This document shows positions 16,493 through 25,395 of a DNA stretch of 64,000 bases, piece by piece. The stretch lies in NCBI RefSeq assembly GCF_022568815.1, contig NZ_JAKZHX010000001.1, positions 930,001-994,000 of the forward strand, written 5' to 3'. The translations under genes were made by a program, and so were the position numbers. How positions within the stretch are numbered: position 1 is the stretch's first letter; every line of letters starts with the position of its first letter. The notes under the pieces are model-generated. The model was given only the letters and a program-made list of their open reading frames with translations, ran no database searches and was not told the DNA's origin. This DNA is from Undibacterium paludis (lineage in GTDB: Bacteria; Pseudomonadota; Gammaproteobacteria; Burkholderiales; Burkholderiaceae_D).

Positions 16493-18436
16493 ATGGATAA
16501 GGATGTGCCTCCCCCTCTGAAACCAGCAGAAATCCTGCTCGACTTGTCCTGCAATCGCTTGCTGGAAGAGGGGCAACCGGCCGAAGTCCTGCAACTGATC
16601 GCCGACACGGGCTTAAGTATCCTCAAGACAGAATGCGCCAGTATTCATTTGTTTGACGGTCCTGAATCTGATACAGCGGTTTTGCATTGCCATGCCCACT
16701 CCGGCCAACACCAGACAGCGCCGCCAGACGTGCCTGTCACACATCTCCCTTTGCTGACGCAGGCACTGCAACAGGACACCCCGCCTTTGCTGGCACATGA
16801 TCTGCGGGCGCATGCACATGGCGCAGATCTCGGTCTCCTGTTGCAACGGACAGATGCACTTTCTGTCCTCGGCATTCCCTTGCGTCTGCATGGAAGAAGC
16901 ATGGGGATCATCTGCTTTGCACAAATCAGCTGCATCAAAAACTGGTCAGGTGAAGATGTGCTGTTCGGTCGCCATCTGGCCAACCTGATACAGCAGGTAC
17001 TGAGCCATGCCGAACATGCAAAGACCCAGAAACAGCTTGAAACCAGGGTCAGTGAACGCACCGCTGCCTTGCAGGCACAAACCGAGCAGTTGCAACAGGC
17101 ACACCGGCATATCTACCAGTTAAGTGAAATCGGCAAGGAAATCACTTCCACCCTGGACCGCGATGCCATCATGGAAATCGTCTACCGCCATGTGCATGAG
17201 CTGATGGGTGCCGAAGTATTTGCCGTAGGCCTGTACCGACCAGAACAGGAAACCATAGAATTCCCCTGCAATATACTACGTGGGAAAAGGATGTTGCCAT
17301 ATATCCGCGACAGCAGGGACAGGGATTTGCTGTCAGTCTGGTGCGTACAGCATCAGCAGGCTATCTTCATCAGCGACATCCATGCCGAATACCAGGCGTA
17401 TATCGGCAAAACCGGTCTCAACAAGCTGACGGTGGACAGTGCCTATATTGCCGGACTCGAAAAAATCATCCCGGTATCTCACATCTATGTGCCACTGATG
17501 ATCAAGGGTCGTACCATCGGTTTGATCGCCATACAGAGTACGCAAAAAAATGCCTTTAAACGCATGCATCTGGACATCGCCATGATGCTGGCCGCCTACA
17601 CTGCCATTGCTGTCGAAAATGCCGAGACTTATCAACAGTTGCTGAAGGCCCAGCAAATCCTGATTTCGCAAGAGAAGCTGGCCGCTCTTGGTTCACTGGT
17701 CGCCGGCATCGCCCATGAATTGAATACTCCGATAGGCAATAGCCTGCTGACTGCCACCACCTTGCAGGAAGAGTCAGCATTATTTTTGCGCAAGCTGACA
17801 GAGAACAGCCTGAAACGTTCTGACCTGAACCAGTTCACCGCCATCATCAATAATGCGAATGAGCTGTTGCTGCGCAACCTGAAAAATGCCAGCGACCTGA
17901 TCAGCAGCTTCAAGCAGGTATCGGTCGACCAGACCAGTCAGAAATGCCGTCATTTCAATCTGCACAAGACGACACTCGAAGTCATACGCACCTTGCACAA
18001 CCTCATCCATAAACATGGTCACACCCTGACCATGGATATCCCCGACGACATCGATTTGCACAGCTTCCCTGGCCCGTATGGCCAGGTACTGACGAATTTA
18101 ATCAACAATGCCCTGATCCATGCATTTGAACATCGTGATAATGGCAACATGCATCTACGCGCCTTCAAGGCACCTGATGAGCAGGTGCAGATCATCTTCT
18201 CGGACAATGGCAGAGGTATACCGGCACAGGACCTGCGCCGTATTTTTGATCCGTTCTACACGACCAGGCTGGGTCACGGCGGCAGCGGACTGGGCCTGAG
18301 TATCGTCCACAATCTGGTGAGCACCATCATGCACGGCAAGATCGATGTTGACAGCACTCCAGGCATGGGTACGCGTTTCACCGTCACTATCCCTCTCAAT
18401 ATCGTCAGTGCCCAGCCAGACAACGAAGACGATTGA
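16493..18436 (+). CDS. Soluble GAF-GAF sensor histidine kinase
   Basis: The product is 647 aa and has no membrane segment, so it senses a cytoplasmic signal. Residues about 25-175 form a first GAF domain, about 178-212 a coiled coil, about 215-375 a second GAF domain, and about 385-470 the dimerisation/phosphoacceptor domain with His408 in HELNTP. A HATPase_c domain follows at about 510-640 with N-box NLINNALIHA, DNGRGIP and GHGGSGLGLSIVHNL. It carries no receiver, and no response regulator is adjacent, so it is an orphan. The MFS gene follows on the same strand after 99 nt. Ligands of the GAF domains cannot be read from the sequence. Confidence 0.92.
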   Translation: MDKDVPPPLKPAEILLDLSCNRLLEEGQPAEVLQLIADTGLSILKTECASIHLFDGPESDTAVLHCHAHSGQHQTAPPDVPVTHLPLLTQALQQDTPPLLAHDLRAHAHGADLGLLLQRTDALSVLGIPLRLHGRSMGIICFAQISCIKNWSGEDVLFGRHLANLIQQVLSHAEHAKTQKQLETRVSERTAALQAQTEQLQQAHRHIYQLSEIGKEITSTLDRDAIMEIVYRHVHELMGAEVFAVGLYRPEQETIEFPCNILRGKRMLPYIRDSRDRDLLSVWCVQHQQAIFISDIHAEYQAYIGKTGLNKLTVDSAYIAGLEKIIPVSHIYVPLMIKGRTIGLIAIQSTQKNAFKRMHLDIAMMLAAYTAIAVENAETYQQLLKAQQILISQEKLAALGSLVAGIAHELNTPIGNSLLTATTLQEESALFLRKLTENSLKRSDLNQFTAIINNANELLLRNLKNASDLISSFKQVSVDQTSQKCRHFNLHKTTLEVIRTLHNLIHKHGHTLTMDIPDDIDLHSFPGPYGQVLTNLINNALIHAFEHRDNGNMHLRAFKAPDEQVQIIFSDNGRGIPAQDLRRIFDPFYTTRLGHGGSGLGLSIVHNLVSTIMHGKIDVDSTPGMGTRFTVTIPLNIVSAQPDNEDD

Positions 18437-18498
18437 CTGTAAAAATCAGCCATACCGTCATGGTCAAAGCAGCAGTCCACATGGATTTTAAGTTTGTC

Positions 18499-18510
18499 AT
18501 ACACTTATAC
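18499..18510. repeat. 12-nt element repeated from the upstream region of the preceding gene
   Basis: ATACACTTATAC here is the exact reverse complement of 16312-16323. It lies 26 nt before the MFS gene start, and the shared core TTATACG is in the same direction at both sites. A common regulatory site is possible. Confidence 0.3.
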
Positions 18511-18535
18511 GTAACTTAAAGCCAAGCCAACCGCC

Positions 18536-19750
18536 ATGACTGCCAAAACCACCCCCGACCTGAAAACCGTACTGATCGCCAGCGGCTTTGTGCTGACACT
18601 GTCCATGGGGGTCAGGCATGGCTTTGGTTTCTGGATGCAACCCATTTCCCAGCAACATGGCTGGACCAGGGAAACCTTTTCCATGGCCATGGCCATGCAA
18701 AACCTGATGTGGGGCGTGTTCGGTCCATTTGCCGGAATGGCAATAGACAAATTTGGCACGACCAGGATGGTGGTACTTGGTGCATTCCTGTATGCCGCCG
18801 GTTTGCTGTGGATGGCGGTCATTGATCAACCCACTGTATTCATACTGGGAACCGGCATACTGATTGGCGCGGCACTGGCCTGTACTTCATTTGGCGCGGT
18901 CAGCGGCATCATAGGCCGTACCGCACCAATGGAAAAACGCTCATGGGCCTTTGGCATTTCGTCGGCCTCCAGTTCCTTTGGTCAGTTCATCATGATGCCG
19001 ATAGAACAACGCCTGATTGACCAGGCTGGCTGGCAAACTGCGTTTTACCTGTTGGCCGCCCTGGTTGTACTGGTCATGCTGCCGATGGCCTGGCGCTTGC
19101 GCGAACCGGCACTGGAACAGGCTGATGGTCCACAGCAAAGCATCTCCGAGGCAATACGCGAAGCCTTTGCCTACAAGCCATTTTTACTATTGATTGCCGG
19201 TTATTTTGTGTGCGGATTCCAGCTGGTGTTTATCGGTGTACACATGCCTGCCTACCTGAAAGACAAGGGTATTCTCGACCCTGGTGTTGCCGTATTTGCC
19301 CTGGCGCTGATCGGTCTGTTCAATATCTTCGGTTCTTACTATGCAGGCAAACTGGGCGGCATTTTTTCCAAACCCTATTTACTGTCATCGATCTACTTTG
19401 CCCGCAGCATAGCGATAGGCCTGTTCCTGCTTGCGCCGCTGACTGCTTATTCCGTCTACCTGTTTTCGGCTGCGCTAGGGGTTTTGTGGTTATCAACAGT
19501 GCCACTGACAAATGGTGTGATTGCCAATATTTTTGGTGTCAAATACCTGTCCATGCTGTCAGGCTTCGTGTTTTTTTCACACCAGGTTGGCAGCTTCCTT
19601 GGTGTCTGGCTGGGCGGGTTCATCTATACCAGGATGGGGAACTATAATATGGTCTGGGGCATCGTCCTGGCCCTGGGCATTTTTGCCGCCCTAGTCAATC
19701 TGCCCATCAATGACAAGCCCATCGCCAGGGGTGCAGCCATCGCTGCCTGA
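18536..19750 (+). CDS. Major facilitator superfamily transporter
   Basis: The product is 404 aa with about twelve hydrophobic segments in two halves joined by a polar cytoplasmic linker near residues 190-215. The loop after TM2 carries a Gly/Asp/Arg pattern (GMAIDKFGTTRM) equivalent to the MFS loop 2-3 motif. N-terminal features (RHGFGFWMQPISQQHGWTRETFSMA) resemble the oxalate/formate and monocarboxylate transporter group, suggesting organic-anion transport, but the substrate is not determinable. It has no cleavable signal. A 49-codon membrane peptide gene follows after 23 nt. Confidence 0.9.
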   Translation: MTAKTTPDLKTVLIASGFVLTLSMGVRHGFGFWMQPISQQHGWTRETFSMAMAMQNLMWGVFGPFAGMAIDKFGTTRMVVLGAFLYAAGLLWMAVIDQPTVFILGTGILIGAALACTSFGAVSGIIGRTAPMEKRSWAFGISSASSSFGQFIMMPIEQRLIDQAGWQTAFYLLAALVVLVMLPMAWRLREPALEQADGPQQSISEAIREAFAYKPFLLLIAGYFVCGFQLVFIGVHMPAYLKDKGILDPGVAVFALALIGLFNIFGSYYAGKLGGIFSKPYLLSSIYFARSIAIGLFLLAPLTAYSVYLFSAALGVLWLSTVPLTNGVIANIFGVKYLSMLSGFVFFSHQVGSFLGVWLGGFIYTRMGNYNMVWGIVLALGIFAALVNLPINDKPIARGAAIAA

Positions 19751-19773
19751 GTTGAGTGCCGAGTCGAGTGTGA

Positions 19774-19923
19774 ATGATGATAAGCCTGTCTATACCTCTA
19801 CAGAAAAAACTGGCCCGACTGCTATGGTGGCTGTTGATGGCCTCGGTACTGGCCCTGGTATTTCTTGCCTATTTACGTCCTTCCTTCATCCTCGATCTGG
19901 CTAATCGCTTTGTATTGTGCTGA
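19774..19923 (+). CDS. Small single-TM membrane protein (49 aa)
   Basis: Two tandem ATGs at 19774 and 19777 open a 49-codon frame ending in TGA at 19921-19923. It encodes a basic N-terminus (SIPLQKKLARLL), one hydrophobic segment (about residues 17-33) and a short tail, LRPSFILDLANRFVLC. The positive-inside rule puts the N-terminus in the cytoplasm. The charge layout and a well-formed TM helix make chance unlikely, and short proteins ending in a similar RPxF-LAN motif occur in related betaproteobacteria as far as I can recall. It starts 23 nt after the MFS stop and is followed by a terminator, so it is probably the last gene of that unit. Function unknown. Confidence 0.6.
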   Translation: MMISLSIPLQKKLARLLWWLLMASVLALVFLAYLRPSFILDLANRFVLC

Positions 19924-19995
19924 AAGAATAAGAGCCAACAAAGCTTGGTCACCCGGCTCAAACGCAAACACACTTGTAAATGAACCAGCAAACAT

Positions 19996-20023
19996 GCATA
20001 CAGCACCATCAGGTGCTGTTTTT
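19996..20023 (+). terminator. Rho-independent terminator after the MFS/small-protein unit
   Basis: The stem cagcacc/ggtgctg with loop atca is followed by five T residues. The stem is extendable by an outer gcatac/gtatgc pairing. Confidence 0.8.
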
Positions 20024-20115
20024 GTATGCAGAGTGAACGAATTGGCTACGTCACTGTCTGCTACACTGTCCTCCCTTTTGATCAAAAAATGTCATCCACT
20101 TTTGGGTAAAACAAT

Positions 20116-22290
20116 ATGAACAAACACCTCATGCTCATTCTGTTGGGTTCGGCACTGGCGACACCATTTGCCCATGCGGCCCCGCTGACACCTGTTACAG
20201 TTGATGCCGGCAGCCATGTCGCTGCAAAAAAACCGGCTGGCAAGCTCGCTGACAACCCGTTTTTTGCGGCCAGCACACTGCAATATGAATACCCGGCTTT
20301 CGACAAGATCAAGAATGCCCATTACGCCCCCGCCTTTGCCGAAGGCATGCGTCAGCATAGTGCAGAAATCATGGCCATTGCCAATAATCGCGCTGAACCG
20401 ACTTTTGACAATACCATTATCGCCATGGAGCGGGCAGGCCAGATGCTCAACCGCGTATCCATCGTCTTTTCCAGTCTGACTGGCGCCCATACCAACCCAA
20501 CGATGGAAGCCCTGTCGCGTGAGCTGGCGCCAAAACAGTCTGCCCATCAGGATCAGGTGTTTTTGAACGCCAAACTGTTCCAGCGCATCAGCAAACTATA
20601 TGAAGCCCGCCAGACTTTGAACCTGGATGCCGAATCACTGCGCCTGCTCGAGCGTTACTACACCGACTTCGTCCGGGCTGGCGCCAAATTGTCCGACAAG
20701 GACAAGCAAAAACTCAAGAGCCTGAATGCCCAGCTGGCCAGCCTGGCAACGACGTTCAGCCAGAATGTGTTGAAAGAGACCAATGCCAGCGCTATCGTGG
20801 TCGACAGCAAAGAAGAATTGCAGGGTCTGTCAGCAGAAGAAATTGCCAGCGCAGCAGAAGCCGCCAAGGCACGCGGCCTGAAGGACAAGTATGTGATCCC
20901 CCTGATGAATACCACCGGTCAGCCGTTCGAAGCCAGTCTGGCCAACCGCGCCCTGCGCCAGCGCCTGCATGAAGCATCGGTCAATCGCGGCAGTCATGGC
21001 GGTACATTCGACAACCGCCAGGTGGCAATCGACCTGGCGCGCCTGCGTGCAGAACGCGCCAGCCTGCTTGGTTATGCCAACCACGCAGCCTATGGCCTGG
21101 AAGACGAGACTGCAAAAAATACCACCGCAGTCAATAAGATGCTGGCCGACCTGGCACCGGCAGCGGTCAATAATGCCAGGGCTGAGGCCGCGGAATTACA
21201 AAAAATCATCGATGCCCAGCAAGGCGGCTTCAAACTGGCAGCCTGGGACTGGGCTTACTATACCGAACAGTTGCGCAAGGCAAAATACAGCTTTGATGAC
21301 AGTCAGTTACGCCCGTATTTTGAATTGAAGAATGTGCTGGAAAATGGGGTGTTCTTTGCAGCGACCCAGTTATACGGCATCACTTTCAAAGAGCGCAAGG
21401 ACTTGCCGGTCTACCACCCCAGCGTCAAGGTATATGAAATCTTTGATACTGATGGCAAAAGCATGGCGCTGTTTATTGCCGACATGTATGCACGTGACAC
21501 CAAGCGCGGCGGCGCCTGGATGAATGCCTATGTGGAGCAGGCCAGCCTGTTTGGCAGCCACCCTGTGATTGCCAACCATCTCAACATTCCACAACCGCCT
21601 GCTGGCCAGCCTACCCTGCTGACTTTTGATGAAGTACGTACGGCTTTTCATGAGTTTGGTCATGCCTTGCATGGTTTGTTCTCCCAGGTGAAATATCCGC
21701 GCTTCTCCGGCACCAATGTACCGCGCGACTTCGTGGAATACCCTTCCCAGGTCAATGAAATGTGGGCGACCTGGCCAGAAGTACTGAAGAATTACGCCAG
21801 ACATTACCAGAGCGGTGAAGCAATACCGCAAACCCTGGTCGACAAGATCAGTGCCGCCAACAAGTTCAACCAGGGTTTTGCGACAACAGAGTACATTGCC
21901 GCATCCTTGCTTGACCAGCGCTGGCACCAGTTGACGCCGACACAAGTCCCCAAGGATGCACTGGCCTTTGAAGCAGAAGCACTGAAACAGGCCGGTGTCG
22001 ACTTTGCGCCTGTGCCACCACGTTATCGCAGTACCTATTTCTCCCACATTTTCGGCGGCGGTTATTCAGCTGGCTATTATGCCTACCTGTGGAGCGAAGT
22101 CCTTGATGCCGAAAGCGTGGAGTGGTTCAAGGAAAACGGTGGCCTCAATCGCAAGAATGGCGACTGGTTCCGTCAACAACTCCTGTCCAAGGGGGGTAGT
22201 ATTGATCCGCTGGAGTCTTTCCGTAACTTCCGGGGACGTGAGCCCAGGATAGAGCCGCTGTTGATACGTCGGGGCTTGAAAGCTCAGTAA
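20116..22290 (+). CDS. dcp: M3-family peptidyl-dipeptidase, exported
   Basis: This 724-aa zinc metallopeptidase has the thermolysin-type motif HEFGHALHG at about residues 511-519 and the downstream Glu of the family in the NEMW segment. The YRSTYFSHIF-GGGYSAGYYAYLWSE block is typical of Dcp-type enzymes, which release C-terminal dipeptides from oligopeptides. A signal peptide (about residues 1-21, ending in PFAHAA) suggests a periplasmic location. It is slightly longer than E. coli Dcp (about 680 aa) because of the leader and a short spacer. The gene is monocistronic, with a terminator right after it. Confidence 0.93.
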   Translation: MNKHLMLILLGSALATPFAHAAPLTPVTVDAGSHVAAKKPAGKLADNPFFAASTLQYEYPAFDKIKNAHYAPAFAEGMRQHSAEIMAIANNRAEPTFDNTIIAMERAGQMLNRVSIVFSSLTGAHTNPTMEALSRELAPKQSAHQDQVFLNAKLFQRISKLYEARQTLNLDAESLRLLERYYTDFVRAGAKLSDKDKQKLKSLNAQLASLATTFSQNVLKETNASAIVVDSKEELQGLSAEEIASAAEAAKARGLKDKYVIPLMNTTGQPFEASLANRALRQRLHEASVNRGSHGGTFDNRQVAIDLARLRAERASLLGYANHAAYGLEDETAKNTTAVNKMLADLAPAAVNNARAEAAELQKIIDAQQGGFKLAAWDWAYYTEQLRKAKYSFDDSQLRPYFELKNVLENGVFFAATQLYGITFKERKDLPVYHPSVKVYEIFDTDGKSMALFIADMYARDTKRGGAWMNAYVEQASLFGSHPVIANHLNIPQPPAGQPTLLTFDEVRTAFHEFGHALHGLFSQVKYPRFSGTNVPRDFVEYPSQVNEMWATWPEVLKNYARHYQSGEAIPQTLVDKISAANKFNQGFATTEYIAASLLDQRWHQLTPTQVPKDALAFEAEALKQAGVDFAPVPPRYRSTYFSHIFGGGYSAGYYAYLWSEVLDAESVEWFKENGGLNRKNGDWFRQQLLSKGGSIDPLESFRNFRGREPRIEPLLIRRGLKAQ

Positions 22291-22317
22291 ACAGCAGAAA
22301 AACAGGGTAAGAAAAAA

Positions 22318-22351
22318 ATAGAAAGGGGACATTGTCCCCTTTCTATTTTTT
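22318..22351. terminator. Terminator between convergent dcp and TonB-domain genes
   Basis: The stem atagaaagggga/tcccctttctat with a short loop is followed by TTTTTT on the plus strand. It serves dcp and may also serve the leftward TonB-domain gene. Confidence 0.8.
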
Positions 22352-22403
22352 GATGAGCAACCACGCGTGGCTACTCGATTTATCCTAATTTTCCCGCGTC
22401 AGC

Positions 22404-22748
22404 TCATTCCAGCTTCCAGACAAATTCCACTTTTGCCCACACCTGGTCAGGCTTACCATCCTTGGTACCAGGCTTGAACTTGCATTGTGCAAGCGCCGTC
22501 AACGCTGCCTTATCCAGACTCTTGGAACCACTTGATTTTTCAACCTTGGACTCAACCACCTTGCCATCGGTGCCGACCAGAAAACCCATGGATACCGTAC
22601 CGGTCTCTTCATTCATCAGGGCCGCTTTGGGATACTTGGGTGGGTCGCAGGATTTGCTATCCATGACTGGTGCAGTTTCTGCTGCCATGACGGATGCACT
22701 CAGGGCCAGCAACAGGGATGAAACGAGGATTGATATTTGAGGTTTCAT
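22404..22748 (-). CDS. Small periplasmic TonB C-terminal-domain protein
   Basis: This 114-aa protein has a cleavable-looking signal peptide (about residues 1-22, ending in VMAAE) followed directly by a TonB C-terminal domain: YPKAALMNEETGTVSMGFLVGTDGKVVESKVEKSSG and the C-terminal beta strand. It lacks the N-terminal anchor that contacts ExbB/ExbD and the Pro-rich linker of true TonB, so it is unlikely to energise receptors by itself. Two Cys (about 34 and 89) could form a disulfide. Such proteins occur as single genes in many betaproteobacteria; the role is unclear. It is transcribed leftward and ends at the terminator shared with dcp. Confidence 0.88.
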   Translation of the reverse strand: MKPQISILVSSLLLALSASVMAAETAPVMDSKSCDPPKYPKAALMNEETGTVSMGFLVGTDGKVVESKVEKSSGSKSLDKAALTALAQCKFKPGTKDGKPDQVWAKVEFVWKLE

Positions 22749-22896
22749 AGAGATCTTCTTATGTATTTTCTATTCAGTATAAAAAACTTCCAACAGATTT
22801 CAAGGCAGAAGCATCATTGGTAAAGCCGACCGGTTTCGTCTGTGCGGCATGACAACATGCCGCACTTTATTTTACATAAGCCTGAACAGGTGGAGC

Positions 22897-24654
22897 TTAA
22901 AACTCTTCCCACTCATCAGCACTGCTGTTTGCGGCAGCAGCTTTTTTTGGGGCAGCTTTGGCAGCAGGCAGAGATTTGATCTGGGTAGCCCTGCCTTTAG
23001 TTTTGATGGCTACGACGGGCTCCACACGACGCACTGGTGCTGCAGGCGCGGAAACAGGTGCAGCGATTTGCTGGGCACGTTCGCCAACATGCAGCTTGAA
23101 AACGCTGACCACTTTGGCCAGCTCAGATGCCTGGTCCTGCAGACTCTGTGCGGCTGCGGCAGCCTGCTCGACCAGCGCAGCATTCTGCTGGGTGACGCCG
23201 TCCATTTCTATGATGGCGTGGTTGACATGTTCGATGCCTACGCTTTGTTCCTGGCTGGCAGCGCTGATTTCTGCAATGATGTCGGTCACATGCTTGACGC
23301 TGGAAACCACCTGGTCAATGGTGACACCAGCCTGACCGACCAGCTTGGTGCCAATCTCGACCTTCTCGACAGAAGTACCGATCAGGGTCTTGATTTCTTT
23401 TGCAGCAGCGGCACTGCGTTGTGCCAGATTGCGTACTTCAGCCGCCACCACGGCAAAGCCACGTCCCTGTTCACCGGCACGGGCAGCTTCAACCGCAGCA
23501 TTCAGAGCCAGAATATTGGTCTGGAAAGCGATACCGTCAATCACACTGATGATGTCGACGATTTTCTTCGATGACTCGTTGATGGAGCCCATGGTATCAA
23601 CCACCTGGGCCACCACCACACCACCCTGGCGGGCCACTTCAGATGCCGATGCGGCAAGCTGGTTGGCTTCACGGGCATTGTCGGCATTCTGTTTCACTGT
23701 CGTCGTCAGTTCCTTCATCGAAGACGTGGTTTTTTCCAGTGAACTGGCTTGTTGTTCAGTGCGGGAAGACAAATCCAGGTTGCCCGTCGCAATTTCACTT
23801 GACGCAGTAGCAATGGTGTCCGTGCCGTTACGAACTTGGGCAACAATATTGACCAGGCTGTCGCGCATGTTTTTCATTTCAAATAACAGGCTGGCACGAT
23901 CCCCGGACTTAAGATCAATAGGTGAAGTCAGGTCACCGGCGGCAATCTGTCCGGCAATGGATGCAGCGTAGTCAGGTTCACCACCGAGTTGCTTCAACAG
24001 ACTGCGGCTGATGTACCAGGCTGCGCCCAGGCCCGCCAGCAATGCCAGCCCGCCAAGTACCAGCATCAATGTCGTGGCCGCCTTGAAAGCCCCGCTTGCT
24101 TCATCAGCAGTCTGGGTATTGAGTTTATCTTCGAGTGTTACCAGCTCATCGAGCGTATCAAGCCATTTTTTTTGGACCGGACGCAGTTTCTTGATGAGGG
24201 TGATGGTGGCAGCTTCGGCATTGTTGGCCAGCCCCAGTTCCTGCGCTTTCGCCGGCAGGGCCGCCGCAGCGCTTTCTGCTTCTTTCAGCTTGCCCAGCAA
24301 GGCTTTCTTTTCGGCGGACACACTGCCGTCTTCAGTCGCCATCTTGTTGAGCTTTTCATCAGCCGCTGCGTACTTTTTCGTTTGCTCAGCAATCTTCGCC
24401 AGTTCCGGTTCCATGTCCGCAGCATCATTGAGCAAGGTCAGGTTACGCAATGAAACCAGGCGGTCATAAACAATGGCGCGCATGTCCAGCGCCAGACGGG
24501 TCTCGGCGTTGCTGACATTGACTATCTTTTCCAATCGCCCCTGTATCTGCGACATTCTTGAAATGCCGACGGCAGTTACCGCAATTAACAAGGCCAAAAC
24601 CAGAGCAAAACCCAGCCCCAGACGTTTACTTACTGTCATATTTGATAAATTCAT
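22897..24654 (-). CDS. Methyl-accepting chemotaxis protein
   Basis: The product is 585 aa. TM1 is at about residues 11-32, followed by a four-helix-bundle periplasmic sensor (about 33-188), TM2 (about 190-212) and a HAMP linker. The long cytoplasmic signalling helix pair has the conserved tip [20 protein letters not shown] and flanking Glu/Gln methylation sites. The tail is Ala/Lys-rich and ends in EWEEF, which fits the C-terminal pentapeptide (consensus NWETF-like) that tethers CheR/CheB. It is therefore a full-function, adaptation-competent receptor. No che genes are adjacent. The ligand is unknown. Confidence 0.95.
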   Translation of the reverse strand: MNLSNMTVSKRLGLGFALVLALLIAVTAVGISRMSQIQGRLEKIVNVSNAETRLALDMRAIVYDRLVSLRNLTLLNDAADMEPELAKIAEQTKKYAAADEKLNKMATEDGSVSAEKKALLGKLKEAESAAAALPAKAQELGLANNAEAATITLIKKLRPVQKKWLDTLDELVTLEDKLNTQTADEASGAFKAATTLMLVLGGLALLAGLGAAWYISRSLLKQLGGEPDYAASIAGQIAAGDLTSPIDLKSGDRASLLFEMKNMRDSLVNIVAQVRNGTDTIATASSEIATGNLDLSSRTEQQASSLEKTTSSMKELTTTVKQNADNAREANQLAASASEVARQGGVVVAQVVDTMGSINESSKKIVDIISVIDGIAFQTNILALNAAVEAARAGEQGRGFAVVAAEVRNLAQRSAAAAKEIKTLIGTSVEKVEIGTKLVGQAGVTIDQVVSSVKHVTDIIAEISAASQEQSVGIEHVNHAIIEMDGVTQQNAALVEQAAAAAQSLQDQASELAKVVSVFKLHVGERAQQIAAPVSAPAAPVRRVEPVVAIKTKGRATQIKSLPAAKAAPKKAAAANSSADEWEEF

Positions 24655-25333
24655 TTGCTTGACTGGTTGGAAAAGAGGTTGAAGATACTATTCGCTTGTT
24701 GGCGAAAATTTTTTATCAAACTTCCATGCTACCTATTAAAGAGCGCCCTGAATTGGTGCAAAATTTCAGGTTTTCATCCCAGTTTCATCACAACAAAGTG
24801 AAGGCTGATATGTCAGCTAAAGCGCTCAAAATACCGAAAAATAGCCGATAAAGTTAGAAATATACTCGAATTTTTCTCAGTAGCAAGAAGTTTTTACTCT
24901 CGGTGTTAGCACGAAATTACATGTTATTTACCGATATGAAAAGAAAATATTTTCATTTCTGCAGGTTTACAAATTTGCCTAATTTTTTTGCAGGTTAACT
25001 ATCCTTGCCTGATAGATGCTTTTACTAAATTTTCTACAATGAATTCCGGCTTTTCCATTCGCTCGTGGCATTTCTTGATCAAATTTGTATATATTTTGCT
25101 TGCACTCCTGAAGCCGTTCTGACCTTTCCCGTTGATCAGTTTTTGTTTAAAAAATTTTTTACGTCTGCATGTCGTATCAACAATAATTCACAATCCCGGT
25201 ACCGGATTCCGTCCTCAACCTTGACATACCCAGGCACCATTCCTGAGCGCGCCATCAAAAATACGAGCTCCGTCCTATGCGAGAATGGTAGTAACGTCAG
25301 ATGATCTGGTTATTTCCTGGCATGTGCATGCAC
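24655..25333. other. AT-rich intergenic region upstream of the chemoreceptor
   Basis: No ORF with coding character is seen across about 680 nt. It should contain the leftward promoter of the chemoreceptor. The sequence at 24,800-25,060 is markedly AT-rich compared with neighbouring genes. A GCCGATAA string near 24,843 points rightward with no gene downstream and no properly spaced TAAA partner. A 79-codon frame at 25065-25304 has a composition unlike a protein and was not called. Confidence 0.5.
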
Positions 25334-25370
25334 CAAAAAAAACCCGCAAGCGCATGCTTGCGGGCTTTTT
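25334..25370. terminator. Terminator of the first TonB receptor gene
   Basis: The stem cccgcaagc/gcttgcggg (25343-25364) is flanked by an A-run on the left, giving a U-run for leftward transcription, and TTTTT on the right. It nearly matches the hairpin at 29284-29315. Confidence 0.85.
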
Positions 25371-25395
25371 CAATTGCTATCCTGACTGGACTAGA

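Noticed and set aside
24694-24730. AAGTTT-N14-GCCAACAA upstream of the chemoreceptor as a sigma28 promoter
   Set aside because: The spacer is 14 instead of 11 and the -10 has two mismatches, so the match is too weak to call.
24842-24850. GCCGATAA resembling the -10 of a flagellar sigma28 promoter near the chemoreceptor
   Set aside because: It points away from the chemoreceptor, there is no gene downstream, and the TAAA partner is 22 nt away rather than about 15.
25065-25304. 79-codon frame in the AT-rich gap
   Set aside because: No ribosome-binding site, no recognisable domain, and composition typical of AT-rich non-coding DNA.
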